DNA of 64,000 nucleotides from JBBSJZ01 sp041739875 (GTDB taxonomy: Bacteria; Planctomycetota; Planctomycetia; Pirellulales; Pirellulaceae): assembly GCA_041739875.1 (NCBI GenBank), contig JBGSNA010000388.1:19302-83301 (forward strand), read 5' to 3'. Of this stretch, positions 42,662-51,586 are shown piece by piece (within the stretch, counting starts at the first letter, position 1; the number at the start of each line of letters is the position of its first letter). The notes under the pieces are model-generated. The model was not told the origin of the DNA, made no database searches, and saw nothing but the letters and a program-made list of their open reading frames with translations. Made by a program: the position numbers and the translations under genes.

Positions 42662-45600
42662 GTGGACTTGCAGCAATTCTTTAATAACGCCGTTCCACCC
42701 CGCGACCATTTCGTGGGAGTGCTTCAACATTGGGCCGAGACTCGGCCTGATGAAGTGGCGTATTACTTTACTGATGCGGAAACGAATGAATCTCGATTGA
42801 CCTATGCGGAGCTTTGGAAAGAAGTTCGCGGGTTGGCGGGCTACTTGCAAGGCCGTTGCGGTATCCGGCCGGGTGACCGAGTCCTGCTGATCTATCCGCC
42901 AAGTCTGGATTTCGTTGTCGGTTTCTTTGCATGCCACGCTGCTGGCGTTATTGCGGTTCCAGCTTTCCCGCCGAGGCGTAATCGCAAGGCATCGCGAATT
43001 CGCAGCATTGTCATCGATGCGGACGTTCGGTGGGCTTTATCGACCCAGAGCGTCGTGGATCAGTTGAGTGGCGAGTCGCTGCACGACGATCTTGTCGGTA
43101 TCCAAATGTTAGGGACTGACCTTGAATCGACACGTGACATCAATCGCTATCGCATGCCCAAGCTGTCTCGAGACAGCCTCGGGGTGCTCCAGTACACATC
43201 CGGTAGCACGGGCTCGCCGAAGGGAGTCATGCTTAGCCACGGTAATCTCATCGCCAATGCAGAACTCATTTTGCACGCGTTTGAGCTTCCACCCGACACC
43301 GTCGGCATGACTTGGCTGCCAACGTATCACGACATGGGGCTCGTTGGCGGTGTATTGCTTCCAATGTTTATCGGTTGCCCCAATGTGATGATGAGCCCGA
43401 TGACGTTCTTGCAACGTCCATCACGATGGCTGCACGCGATTTCAAAGTACAAAGTTCACGTTAGCGGAGGACCAAATTTCGCTTACCAGCTTTGCGTGGA
43501 CAAGGTTGAGGATACGGATCTCGAGGGAGTTGATTTATCGACGTTCAAAGTCGCCTTCAATGGCGCCGAACCCATCCGCAGCTCAACCATCGAAGCTTTC
43601 ACTCGACGATTTGCCCCCTACGGTTTCCAGAAATCTTCATTCTTGCCTTGCTACGGAATGGCTGAGACGACGCTGATCGTTACAGGGGGACCAAAAGCAG
43701 GTCGTCCTGTGCTCAATCATTTCGATGGTGTCGCACTCGACAGCCGAAACGTGGTCGCGAGTCTGGGAAGTGACGAGAATTCGCGGCTACTGGTTGGTTG
43801 CGGGCGAGTGCTTCCCGATGAGAACGTGATCATTGTCGATGCGGAAACGCGAGCTATTTTGCCACCGACCTCCGTTGGTGAGATTTGGGTGCAAAGCCCT
43901 TCGGTCGGCCAAGGCTATTGGCAACAACGTGAAGAAACTGAAAAGACGTTCCACGCCAAGACAGCGGACGGCGATGGACCGTACTTGCGCACAGGCGATT
44001 TAGGATTTTTCCACGACGAGCAACTTTACGTATCCGGACGCATCAAGGACATGATCATTGTCCGCGGAGTGAATCGATATCCCCAGGATATCGAAGCGAC
44101 CGTTGAGCATGCCAGTGAAGTGGTTCAAGCTGGAGGTGTCGCAGCTTTCGCAATGAATTTTGACGGACGGGAGCAACTCGTCATTGTCGCGGAAACCATT
44201 CGACGTCGTGATATGGACTGGGATAGCCAGCTGCAAGCCATCCGCCGCGCTGTGACGGAGGAACACGATCTTCCGCCTGACGCGGTGTATTTGATTCGAA
44301 ACAGCAGCGTTCCTAAGACGAGCAGCGGCAAGATACAGCGACACGCTTGTTTGCACGCCGTTCGCGATAACGAACTCAAAACGATCGCCAAGTGGGTTCG
44401 CTGGGAAGAGATGTCTGGTTCAAGGTCAGCGGCCAGTGACCAACCGACCATGATGCAGGCGGCGGCTGGCATCCAATATGCTTCTCCCGCAAACGCGAAA
44501 GTGGTGGACGCGATTATGCACCACATCCGCCGTGTTGCTGGTGAACGAGCGCAATTGCTCTCGATTGAAACGAACATCGTTTTGGATCTTGGGCTGGATA
44601 GCTTGGAGCGACTCGAAATCGCGAGAAACCTCGAGCGGACGTTTGGTGGTCGGTTCCCAGAACAGGTGCTCGACGAAATCGAAACCGTCGGCCAAATCGC
44701 TTCCGCCATCGAACGTTATTTGCCGCCGGGCAGCGAGGCGCGCGCGGAGGCTCTACTGACTGGCGAGAGCGACGACGCATTCGGACAAATGGCGGGCGAC
44801 CGCAATGGGTCTGCGGCATCGGCGACTCCACGGGAGACCGTCGAGCCAGAAAGCAGTATCGAACAATTTGCCGAATACCGTCGGCTCAAGGCAACGATGC
44901 AGCAGATGATGATGACGGGTGTGCCCAACCCGTACTTTACCGTCCACGATGGAACTGTTCGCGATACCACAATGATTGACGGTCGCGAGTTAATTAGCTT
45001 CGCTAGCTACAACTACTTGGGGCTAAGCGGCCACGAGGACGTATGTAACGCTGCCGCAAAAGCTGTTCGTGAATACGGCACGAGCGTGTCGGCAAGCCGA
45101 TTGGTGTCCGGCGAAAAGCCGATTCACCGCGAGCTTGAAACATTGATTGCATCTTGGGTGGGCGTCGACGCATCCATCGTGATGGTGGGTGGACACGCGA
45201 CCAACGAAACGACCATCGGACATCTTGTCGGACCTGGCGACTTGGTGCTGCACGACGCGTTGTCTCACAATAGCATCGTTCAAGGTGCGTTGCTGTCCGG
45301 AGCGAAGCGACGCCCGTTCCCGCACAACGACTACCAGACTCTCGATCGAATGCTTTCGAGTATTCGCTCACAGTTCCGTCGAGTACTCGTGATTATCGAA
45401 GGCGTCTACAGCATGGACGGTGACTTTGCCGACGTGCCGGCGTTCGCGGAGGTCAAGAAACGGCATGGTGCCTTGCTGATGGTGGACGAAGCGCATAGCT
45501 TCGGAACGATGGGGGCGACCGGCCACGGTATTGCCGAGCATTTCGACATGGATCCACGGAGTGTTGACATCTGGATGGGAACGCTGAGCAAATCAGCCGC

Positions 45601-46078
45601 CTCGTGTGGTGGCTACATCGCTGGCAGCCATGCACTTGTCGAATTGCTTAAATATACAGCTCCTGGATTCGTCTTTAGTGTTGGAATGCCACCAGCACAA
45701 GTTGCCGCAGCGATCGCTTCGATTCGTACACTCGACGCTGAACCAGAACGGGTGACACGGTTGCGAAGCCGGAGCGAACTTTTCCTGTCGCTTTGTAAAG
45801 ATGCCGGGCTGGATACCGGGGCAAGCGGTGGCACGCCCGTCGTACCCGTCATCACGGGGAATTCAATGGTCGCGTTGCGTCTGTCCAATCGTTTGAAGGC
45901 TGACGGTATCAACGTCCAACCGATCCTTTATCCGGCGGTAGACGAATCTGCGGCAAGATTGAGATTTTTCATTACCAGCGAGCATAGCGAGGAACAAATT
46001 CGCTATACCGTCGAACGGGTGGCATTCCAAATTTCTGAGCTTGGATTTCCAACCACACCTGTGGCTGAGAAGCGTTAG
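42662..46078 (+). CDS. Three-part synthase: fatty acyl-AMP ligase, acyl carrier protein, PLP alpha-oxoamine synthase
   Basis: One frame of about 1,138 residues (from GTG 42662; GTG 42641 and TTG 42608 are alternatives). The first ~580 residues form a fatty acyl-AMP ligase: YTSGSTGSPKGVMLSHGNL, CYGMAETTLIV, and the TSSGKIQRHA end. A carrier domain follows, with the phosphopantetheine serine in LGLDSLERLEI (codon 44600-44602). The last ~400 residues are an alpha-oxoamine synthase (KBL/AONS/serine palmitoyltransferase fold): SYNYLGLSGH, DEAHSFG, and the PLP lysine in LSKSAASCGG (codon 45590-45592). It should activate a fatty acid, load it on its own carrier, and condense it with an amino acid to an aminoketone. 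In Caulobacter these steps are separate proteins at the start of sphingolipid synthesis. The amino acid is unknown. Confidence 0.9.
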   Translation: MDLQQFFNNAVPPRDHFVGVLQHWAETRPDEVAYYFTDAETNESRLTYAELWKEVRGLAGYLQGRCGIRPGDRVLLIYPPSLDFVVGFFACHAAGVIAVPAFPPRRNRKASRIRSIVIDADVRWALSTQSVVDQLSGESLHDDLVGIQMLGTDLESTRDINRYRMPKLSRDSLGVLQYTSGSTGSPKGVMLSHGNLIANAELILHAFELPPDTVGMTWLPTYHDMGLVGGVLLPMFIGCPNVMMSPMTFLQRPSRWLHAISKYKVHVSGGPNFAYQLCVDKVEDTDLEGVDLSTFKVAFNGAEPIRSSTIEAFTRRFAPYGFQKSSFLPCYGMAETTLIVTGGPKAGRPVLNHFDGVALDSRNVVASLGSDENSRLLVGCGRVLPDENVIIVDAETRAILPPTSVGEIWVQSPSVGQGYWQQREETEKTFHAKTADGDGPYLRTGDLGFFHDEQLYVSGRIKDMIIVRGVNRYPQDIEATVEHASEVVQAGGVAAFAMNFDGREQLVIVAETIRRRDMDWDSQLQAIRRAVTEEHDLPPDAVYLIRNSSVPKTSSGKIQRHACLHAVRDNELKTIAKWVRWEEMSGSRSAASDQPTMMQAAAGIQYASPANAKVVDAIMHHIRRVAGERAQLLSIETNIVLDLGLDSLERLEIARNLERTFGGRFPEQVLDEIETVGQIASAIERYLPPGSEARAEALLTGESDDAFGQMAGDRNGSAASATPRETVEPESSIEQFAEYRRLKATMQQMMMTGVPNPYFTVHDGTVRDTTMIDGRELISFASYNYLGLSGHEDVCNAAAKAVREYGTSVSASRLVSGEKPIHRELETLIASWVGVDASIVMVGGHATNETTIGHLVGPGDLVLHDALSHNSIVQGALLSGAKRRPFPHNDYQTLDRMLSSIRSQFRRVLVIIEGVYSMDGDFADVPAFAEVKKRHGALLMVDEAHSFGTMGATGHGIAEHFDMDPRSVDIWMGTLSKSAASCGGYIAGSHALVELLKYTAPGFVFSVGMPPAQVAAAIASIRTLDAEPERVTRLRSRSELFLSLCKDAGLDTGASGGTPVVPVITGNSMVALRLSNRLKADGINVQPILYPAVDESAARLRFFITSEHSEEQIRYTVERVAFQISELGFPTTPVAEKR

Positions 46079-46245
46079 TCTTGCGCATTGCGATCTTTAG
46101 CCCTTGCGATTGCGCGATGTGACTTTAGAATTGCTAATGGTTCGAACGAGTAGGTGAGTGGGAGACGCATTGGTTTGCGAACTTTCCTCGCGTGATGGGC
46201 TTTGAACCGACACCACTCCGGCCAGCGCCGTCCAAGGAGATCATT

Positions 46246-46428
46246 TTGCTTACTGAATCGACAGTGGAACAGATGTTCCGAAAACTAATGAATGACCCGC
46301 AACGGGACGAAGAAATGTTCGACAAAGCTGAAGAGCTAATCGAAGATGAGCTTCGTCCGGAGAGCCCTCTTCGCCACCGCTTGTCTACTGAACTCGATGA
46401 ACTTCGTTTACTCGCCTCCAAGACTTGA
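46246..46428 (+). CDS. Small acidic helical protein downstream of the three-part synthase
   Basis: A 60-residue protein. The TTG at 46246 has a strong AAGGAG (46234-46239) six bases upstream, which decides the start over the 46192 frame opening. The product is rich in Glu, Asp and Leu and probably helical (MFRKLMNDPQRDEEMFDKAE). I do not recognise it. It is followed by a strong terminator, so the synthase and this gene may form one transcript, 167 bases apart. Confidence 0.6.
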   Translation: MLTESTVEQMFRKLMNDPQRDEEMFDKAEELIEDELRPESPLRHRLSTELDELRLLASKT

Positions 46429-46470
46429 TTCATCGCTGTCTAAACACGTCGACCCAATAAACAAAACAAA

Positions 46471-46507
46471 AAGGCCGCACGAGGAAATTGTTTCCTCGCA
46501 CGGCCTT
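46471..46507. terminator. Bidirectional Rho-independent-type terminator
   Basis: Stem: aaggccg (46471-46477) pairs with cggcctt (46501-46507) and cgaggaaa (46480-46487) with tttcctcg (46491-46498) around a 3-base loop and one internal C-A mismatch pair. A-rich bases precede and cgttgtttt follows, giving a U-tract on both strands. It lies between the small gene (plus) and the barrel gene (minus), so it can end both transcripts. Confidence 0.85.
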
Positions 46508-46582
46508 CGTTGTTTTCATTCGGAAGGGTTGTAGGCCGTTTCTTTAGCGGCCCATCAGTAGTCGGCAAGCCGAAAGCTTAGG

Positions 46583-47812
46583 TTATCGATTCAGCGTAAT
46601 ACCGAACGTACCACCCACCATGACGACGTCCTGGTCTTGGCTTCCACCCGTTGGGGCACTTCCGCCACTCGTCGGTCCGGGTCCACCTCGCCAAATCCCT
46701 GTTGCCAAGTCGATCACTTGGAATCCGCCTCGCAGGGTAATCATCTTTGTCAATTGATAGTTCAATTCACCCCGAACGTCAAAACCGATCACGAATTCCT
46801 CATTGCGTTGGTATCGTGGCACATCGGCACGGTGAATATTAAAGATCACATCGTCCCCTGGAGCGACCCCGCCCGCCGTTGCAGTTCCAAAATCAAAGAC
46901 GGTGATGTCTGTGGTTCGGGTCGTTGTTGCGCATTGAAGGCTACCGCCCGTGAACACACGGAAATCCGACGCAAAGGTGAAGCGGTCTCGGTACTTGGTA
47001 TAGCGGAATCCAACCTGTCCAGTGAGCACTTCGTTGTCAGTAATCACTGAGTCTGTGATCAACTGCTCCGCATTTCCAAACGTTGTGAACGGTACACCAT
47101 CAAGATCGTTAGGCGTTGAATAGTCTTGACGAGTGTTGTCGTCGCTTAGACGCATCCAACGAAATCCAACCAACGGTTCAAGTATTCCACCATAGTGATA
47201 GGGCTCCATTCGCCAGGTTTTGTTCAATTCATAGCTGTTGAAGTTGAACACGTTCTCGCTGTCACGAATGTAATAGATTCGCTGAAACGTACCTGGGAAG
47301 TTTCGATCTTCGGCAGGGATCGTGAAACGACCGTCACCTTGAAATCTCGGATCGATCGGCGCCGCTCCGCCACCAGTGCCGGTACCGCCAATGTTTTGCT
47401 CATTGAAGCGATTGAGCCGCTCTTGCGCGATGATGAAGTTCTGGTTCACTCCAAGCGAGGTCCAGTTGAACTGCCACCCAGTGTCGTCACCGGGTAACAT
47501 GTATCCGACCTCATATCGGTTACCCCAGCCACCATCGAGCTTGGTTTCGGATGCGTTCGCGTCAGCTAGTTCTGGACGTGAACCGTAGAGATTAAGACGA
47601 TCATAGGTTGCGTACCAACCTGTGTTCGCTCGTTTCTTCGGCTTCATGTCCGCTAGGTCAGCGTCATAAATCGGCTCGAACCAACGGAAGTCGGGATCGA
47701 ATGCGAACGGGTCTGCCGCAGGGAAATATTCCTGAGCCTGTACCCTATTGTTGCCTACGCCGAGCATCGCCAGCGTCATGATTAGGCTTGCCGTCAGCTT
47801 CCGTACCGACAT
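46583..47812 (-). CDS. BBP7-like outer-membrane beta-barrel protein
   Basis: A 409-residue barrel-type protein from the ATG at 47812, where a signal peptide starts (TASLIMTLAMLGVGNNRVQAQ). An upstream extension to 47992 contains many cysteines and no signal, so it is rejected. After FRWFEPIYDADLADM the protein shows alternating strands and a WYATYDRLNLYGSRP motif, as in BBP7-like proteins. Late strands include VGFRYTKYRDRFTFASDF and VMVGGTFGITLNR, although the end is not aromatic. It is convergent with the synthase operon across the terminator. It differs from the barrel at 34.9 kb by lacking the Cys-rich segment. Confidence 0.78.
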   Translation of the reverse strand: MSVRKLTASLIMTLAMLGVGNNRVQAQEYFPAADPFAFDPDFRWFEPIYDADLADMKPKKRANTGWYATYDRLNLYGSRPELADANASETKLDGGWGNRYEVGYMLPGDDTGWQFNWTSLGVNQNFIIAQERLNRFNEQNIGGTGTGGGAAPIDPRFQGDGRFTIPAEDRNFPGTFQRIYYIRDSENVFNFNSYELNKTWRMEPYHYGGILEPLVGFRWMRLSDDNTRQDYSTPNDLDGVPFTTFGNAEQLITDSVITDNEVLTGQVGFRYTKYRDRFTFASDFRVFTGGSLQCATTTRTTDITVFDFGTATAGGVAPGDDVIFNIHRADVPRYQRNEEFVIGFDVRGELNYQLTKMITLRGGFQVIDLATGIWRGGPGPTSGGSAPTGGSQDQDVVMVGGTFGITLNR

Positions 47813-48165
47813 TGCTTGTTCCACCGTCTTGGATGAATTGCTTTGGTGGGACCCTAGCCAACTGCCAAGATCCATCACCCCCGTTTCACCACACACCCCA
47901 CAGGGAATGCATGCTGACAACGTCGAATCAGGGCGAGCTGACGATATGTAGCAAGCGCAGGTCACGCAGGCGGCACTGTCGAACACGTCCATAATTCGGG
48001 TTGTGCCAGTTGTATCGGCCAGGACTGGTGCGATTGCTTAACCTGTTTGACCCCAGAAACGCTAAAAGCCCCAAAATCGGTCGAAGCCGAACAGATGACA
48101 TATTCGCTACAAACTATGGTTGCTGGCCCAATCATCGACTTCACAGGCGTTTATGATACCCCCTG
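47813..48165. other. 353-base intergenic region upstream of the barrel gene
   Basis: Lies between tadA and the barrel gene, both on the minus strand. The long minus-strand frame reaching 47992 here is Cys-rich and lacks a signal, so I take it as non-coding leader. I see no clear promoter or structured RNA. Confidence 0.4.
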
Positions 48166-48648
48166 TTACTTCTTCCCAAGTGCTCGTTTAACCGCAAAAA
48201 ACTCGGTTAGGACACGCCCGCACGGTTCTGCAAGGACACCGCCAACCACTTCGCAACGATGATTCAGGCGACTGTCGTCGAGCAAACGGTAGAGACTCGA
48301 AACCGCTCCCGCTTTCGGATCGCTTGCGCCAAAAACGACGCGAGGTACCCGCGATTGCAGTATGGCACCTGAACACATGATGCACGGTTCAAGCGTCACA
48401 TAGAGCGTTGTTTGTTCCAGCCGCCAATCGTCCATTGTTGCCGCCGCTTGCGTGATGGCAATCATTTCCGCGTGTGCGGTGGGGTCGCGAAGTGTTTCAC
48501 GCTGGTTACTCGCCGCTGCAATCACTTTTCCCTCACGAACAATGATCGCACCCACAGGGACTTCATCCGCAGTTACCGCTTCGTATGCAAGCTCCAACGC
48601 GCGACGCATCCAGTGAGCGTCATAGTCAATTAAATCCTGATCACTCAT
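48166..48648 (-). CDS. tadA: tRNA-specific adenosine deaminase TadA
   Basis: TadA converts adenosine to inosine at the wobble position of tRNA-Arg(ACG). The protein (about 160 residues) has the zinc motif HAEMIAI and the paired PCIMCSGAI, which give the His/Cys/Cys ligands and the catalytic Glu. The ATG at 48648 is likely; a GTG at 48660 overlaps the previous gene's stop (GTGA). It follows the lectin-fold gene without a gap, so they are probably co-transcribed, but their roles do not connect. Confidence 0.92.
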   Translation of the reverse strand: MSDQDLIDYDAHWMRRALELAYEAVTADEVPVGAIIVREGKVIAAASNQRETLRDPTAHAEMIAITQAAATMDDWRLEQTTLYVTLEPCIMCSGAILQSRVPRVVFGASDPKAGAVSSLYRLLDDSRLNHRCEVVGGVLAEPCGRVLTEFFAVKRALGKK

Positions 48649-48656
48649 CAACGAAC

Positions 48657-49403
48657 TCACTTGGACGAATCTCGAGGCGTGGCGCTATCGGTATCGTCTT
48701 GATCAATCTCAGCTTCCTTCAAATTTTCGGATGACGAACCGCCAACGAGTTTTCGAAAGCGAATATTTCGGTACTCAGCCACACATTGATAAGCGGCCAT
48801 ACCCAATGGAGTCGACGAGTCCATCTCAAATCGAGTACTGAAAAGACGATCTTGGCGTTCCACACTGACCATCTCCGCATCATCAATAAAACACTCGACT
48901 TTCTTGCCCGTGACACGAACACGAATTTTGTACCACTTGCCGTTCTCGAACTGCTTGAATTGACTCGTTTCATTCGAGCTCGCGTCCATGTCGTTGATGC
49001 TGCTCAACCCCACGACGCCTCCGCCCCAGCCACCACAAATAAAACTCGCGTGTGCATCACCGATGGGAAACGTCAGCCCGCAAAAAAAATCGAATCCGTC
49101 TTTCCGCTGAGCTTCCAATTCGATTTCATAGTTTTCCTTCGAAACTTCGCCAGTCCAGCGTACGCCGGTCATCGGATCTCCTGAACCAATCAAAATACGG
49201 TTCTTCTCGATTTCCACTTCGCCCTCTCCGCCAAAGCGAATGGTCTCCCATGAACCAACCAAAGGCTCCCATTTGGGTTTCACGTTGTCAGTCAAAATAG
49301 ATTTCGTTTTGTTTGGCTCATCAGCATGCGTGAAGCCGAAAAACGATGAAAGCGCAACAATGCTGGTGACGATTGGAACCAGCATCAAAATCCGACTCGA
49401 CAT
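48657..49403 (-). CDS. Secreted lectin-fold protein (3-keto-disaccharide hydrolase/DUF1080-like)
   Basis: A 248-residue secreted protein with a signal peptide (LVPIVTSIVALSSFFGFTHA). The mature part reads as a concanavalin-type jelly roll: KWEPLVGSWETIRFGGEGEV, NYEIELEAQRKDGFDFFCG, GKWYKIRVRVTGKKVECFID, EYRNIRFRKL. This resembles the DUF1080/3-keto-disaccharide hydrolase group, many of which bind or cleave sugars in planctomycetes. Catalytic residues are not obvious. It is read directly into tadA (shared GTGA). Confidence 0.75.
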   Translation of the reverse strand: MSSRILMLVPIVTSIVALSSFFGFTHADEPNKTKSILTDNVKPKWEPLVGSWETIRFGGEGEVEIEKNRILIGSGDPMTGVRWTGEVSKENYEIELEAQRKDGFDFFCGLTFPIGDAHASFICGGWGGGVVGLSSINDMDASSNETSQFKQFENGKWYKIRVRVTGKKVECFIDDAEMVSVERQDRLFSTRFEMDSSTPLGMAAYQCVAEYRNIRFRKLVGGSSSENLKEAEIDQDDTDSATPRDSSK

Positions 49404-49562
49404 ACTCGAACGCCTTGATGGAATGACTTGGAATTGCTTTGGGGGTGATGTTCTGTCATTGCAAACCGCTACCTATCACGAAAAACCCCTCAGGTCTTGC
49501 TAGTGAGAGTTTTCCAGTCACGCTATTTGCTTTCCCCAGCCTACCTGAACGTAACCGCCACG

Positions 49563-49958
49563 ATGAGACCCGTTACCAAAGTTCGCATCCTGGGATTTCG
49601 ACTCGGGTTCGTGGTGCTAGTCTTCTATTGGCTCGTGATCTTCACAGGCACACACCTGCCGGAGGTGCCTGGAATATTCACTGCGTACAACGACAAAATC
49701 AAGCACTTTGGCGCGTATTTTGGCCTCGCATTGCTTCTTTGCTACGTGTCGAGCGGCGAAAAGCCTTGGCAACGATTTGCCAGCATCCTGGCTCTTGTAG
49801 CGACATACGGTGCGATCGACGAGCTGACGCAAGGTCTTGTCCCAGGACGCACCACCGATTTTCTTGATTGGTGCGCCGATCTGCTTGGGGCATCAACGGC
49901 AATTGCCCTGTACATCGGATTACGCCTCTTTGCCAAAAAAGAACTGCACGAAACCTGA
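49563..49958 (+). CDS. VanZ-like membrane protein
   Basis: A 131-residue membrane protein from the ATG at 49563; the frame is open from 49497 but the earlier part lacks a ribosome site. Four hydrophobic segments (GFRLGFVVLVFYWLVIFTGT, AYFGLALLLCYVSS, SILALVATYGAIDELTQ, STAIALYIGLRLFA) carry the VanZ hallmarks: DKIKHFGAYF and DELTQ ... GRTTDFLDWCADLLG. VanZ proteins give teicoplanin resistance in enterococci, but most bacterial homologues have no known role. Confidence 0.85.
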   Translation: MRPVTKVRILGFRLGFVVLVFYWLVIFTGTHLPEVPGIFTAYNDKIKHFGAYFGLALLLCYVSSGEKPWQRFASILALVATYGAIDELTQGLVPGRTTDFLDWCADLLGASTAIALYIGLRLFAKKELHET

Positions 49959-49988
49959 TTTCACGTAAGAATGGCCGCCGTGCGCTGA

Positions 49989-50339
49989 ATGATTCATTCC
50001 CCGAGCACACCTTTACCTGAGAAATCACGCATTTCTTTCGACCAACGCCGAGGAATCAGGGTAAGCTTCAGTTGCGAGGGATCTCTGGTCACCGCACTCG
50101 CATGGGTGATCGCCGCTTACTTGTTGAAACGACTCTTTATCGCTATGTCACAGCCTCTTGCTCCCCTCGAAACTAGAGTTCAGCATTCGTTAGCTCGAAC
50201 TGGTTTCAATGACGTCAAGGTCACGCACCTTGGCGAAGGTGTGATTAAGTTGGAACTCGTAAATATACCACCCCAGTCAAAACCAATGGTGATCGCGGTT
50301 GTGCGAACAGTGGCTGGGGTGATGAGTGTCTCGACTTAG
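49989..50339 (+). CDS. Small membrane-anchored protein with BON-like C-terminus
   Basis: A 116-residue protein 30 bases downstream of the VanZ-like gene. A hydrophobic segment (LVTALAWVIAAYLLKRLFIA) is followed by about 65 residues that look BON-like: ETRVQHSLARTGFNDVKVTH, GEGVIKLELVNIP, VVRTVAGVMSVST. BON domains usually associate with membranes or phospholipids. The assignment is by pattern only. Confidence 0.62.
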   Translation: MIHSPSTPLPEKSRISFDQRRGIRVSFSCEGSLVTALAWVIAAYLLKRLFIAMSQPLAPLETRVQHSLARTGFNDVKVTHLGEGVIKLELVNIPPQSKPMVIAVVRTVAGVMSVST

Positions 50340-50447
50340 ATTTAACAAATTAGATTAAAGGGACACACTTCTGTTTTTTTGATCTAACAGCGCAACCGTG
50401 TCAGTTGCCCTCGCACCGTTTCGATGTGTCCGCAAGCGAGCCAACCG

Positions 50448-51551
50448 CTACGCGAGCCATTTGTCAAGATTTTCGTACACAAACGTGTCGTCGGTCAGTT
50501 GCGAATAACTTTGACACACTCGGCTGATCTCCAAGGATTGGCCGATGCTCAACTCATCGCGTGGGTCCAGGCACCACGTCCCCTCCAGCAAACCCTGGCG
50601 GCGAAGAACTTCGTGCACGCCCGCAATGCATCCTCGGAACCCGTTCGCGGCGTCAAAGATCGCTGCATTCATATCCGTGACCTGGTTGCCAACGCGCAAC
50701 AATGTTTCCCAATCGGAATTCGGAGTCTCCCAATCGGAACTCGGGTTGGACGATTGGTCTTTCGCATGCTTGCACTGCGTCAAAAGACGTACAGCATGGC
50801 TTGTCCAGCAAGCCCAATGACCCAGCAAGCCACCAACGAATCTTACCTTTCGCTCGATACCTCCAGCACGAAATGCATACGTGCTGAGCAGATCGGTCAC
50901 GATGGCGTCGTCATTGCCCGTGAGCATCGTGATGTCCAGCCATCGATCGGATTCGGCGACAGCCCGCATGACGTCGATCGTTTGGTAGCGGTTGAACGGT
51001 GCAACTTTGATCGCGACGACTTCGGGGATTTCAACAAACTGTCGCCAAAAACTATACGGAAGTCTTCGGCCACCGACTGCTGGTTGCAGGTAAAAACCGA
51101 CGAGCGGAATCACACTCGCAACTGATCGGCAGTGCTCCAGCAATTCGTCCTCTGTCGCATCACTTAGTGCACTGAGAGATAACAGCCCCGCGTGGTACCC
51201 CAAATCCATCGCCAATTCCGCTTCCCTCACGGCCTGGTTCCGAACACCACAGATTCCTGCGACCAAAACCGTTTCTGGTTTGTCGAAATGATTCGCATCA
51301 AAGTTGCGCGCGGTTTCCGCCGCCAGTTCAAGCACTGGCTTCAACAACGCATGTTTCGTCAGGCGAATTTCAAATTGAGTCGTGTGAACACCAACAGCCA
51401 GGCCACCTGCCCCAGCGTCTAAGTAATATCGCGAAAGCGCTCTCTGTCGCCGCTCATCCAATCGACGGTTTTGATTCAACGCAAGAGGATGCGCCGGAAT
51501 GCAAATCCCATCACGCAACGTACCCGTCCACGAATTCTTCTCAGCTTCCAT
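50448..51551 (-). CDS. DapA-like (dihydrodipicolinate synthase/N-acetylneuraminate lyase family) aldolase
   Basis: About 367 residues from the ATG at 51551; a TTG at 51590 overlaps the upstream stop. The TIM-barrel aldolase family uses a Schiff-base lysine, here in VVAIKVAPFNRY. The tyrosine motif is LVGFYLQPAVG. An insert with a 7-residue duplication (SDWETPN/SDWETLL) lies late in the protein. In planctomycetes this pair, aldolase plus the following epimerase-like gene, occurs in sugar-acid catabolism contexts; I treat that as background, not proof. The substrate is unknown. Confidence 0.82.
   Translation of the reverse strand: MEAEKNSWTGTLRDGICIPAHPLALNQNRRLDERRQRALSRYYLDAGAGGLAVGVHTTQFEIRLTKHALLKPVLELAAETARNFDANHFDKPETVLVAGICGVRNQAVREAELAMDLGYHAGLLSLSALSDATEDELLEHCRSVASVIPLVGFYLQPAVGGRRLPYSFWRQFVEIPEVVAIKVAPFNRYQTIDVMRAVAESDRWLDITMLTGNDDAIVTDLLSTYAFRAGGIERKVRFVGGLLGHWACWTSHAVRLLTQCKHAKDQSSNPSSDWETPNSDWETLLRVGNQVTDMNAAIFDAANGFRGCIAGVHEVLRRQGLLEGTWCLDPRDELSIGQSLEISRVCQSYSQLTDDTFVYENLDKWLA
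50707..50748 (-). repeat. 21-bp duplication in the DapA-like gene
   Basis: tcccaatcgga recurs at 50707 and 50728, a 21-base period that encodes SDWETPN and SDWETLL. Confidence 0.75.
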
Positions 51552-51586
51552 CGTTTTGTAGTCCACACTGATGACCCGACGAGGCC

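Noticed and set aside
47813..47992. N-terminal extension of the second barrel gene
   Set aside because: Adds 60 Cys-rich residues ahead of a clear signal peptide; the ATG at 47812 is the better start.
50424..51125. 233-residue plus-strand frame
   Set aside because: Antisense to the DapA-like gene with no independent support.
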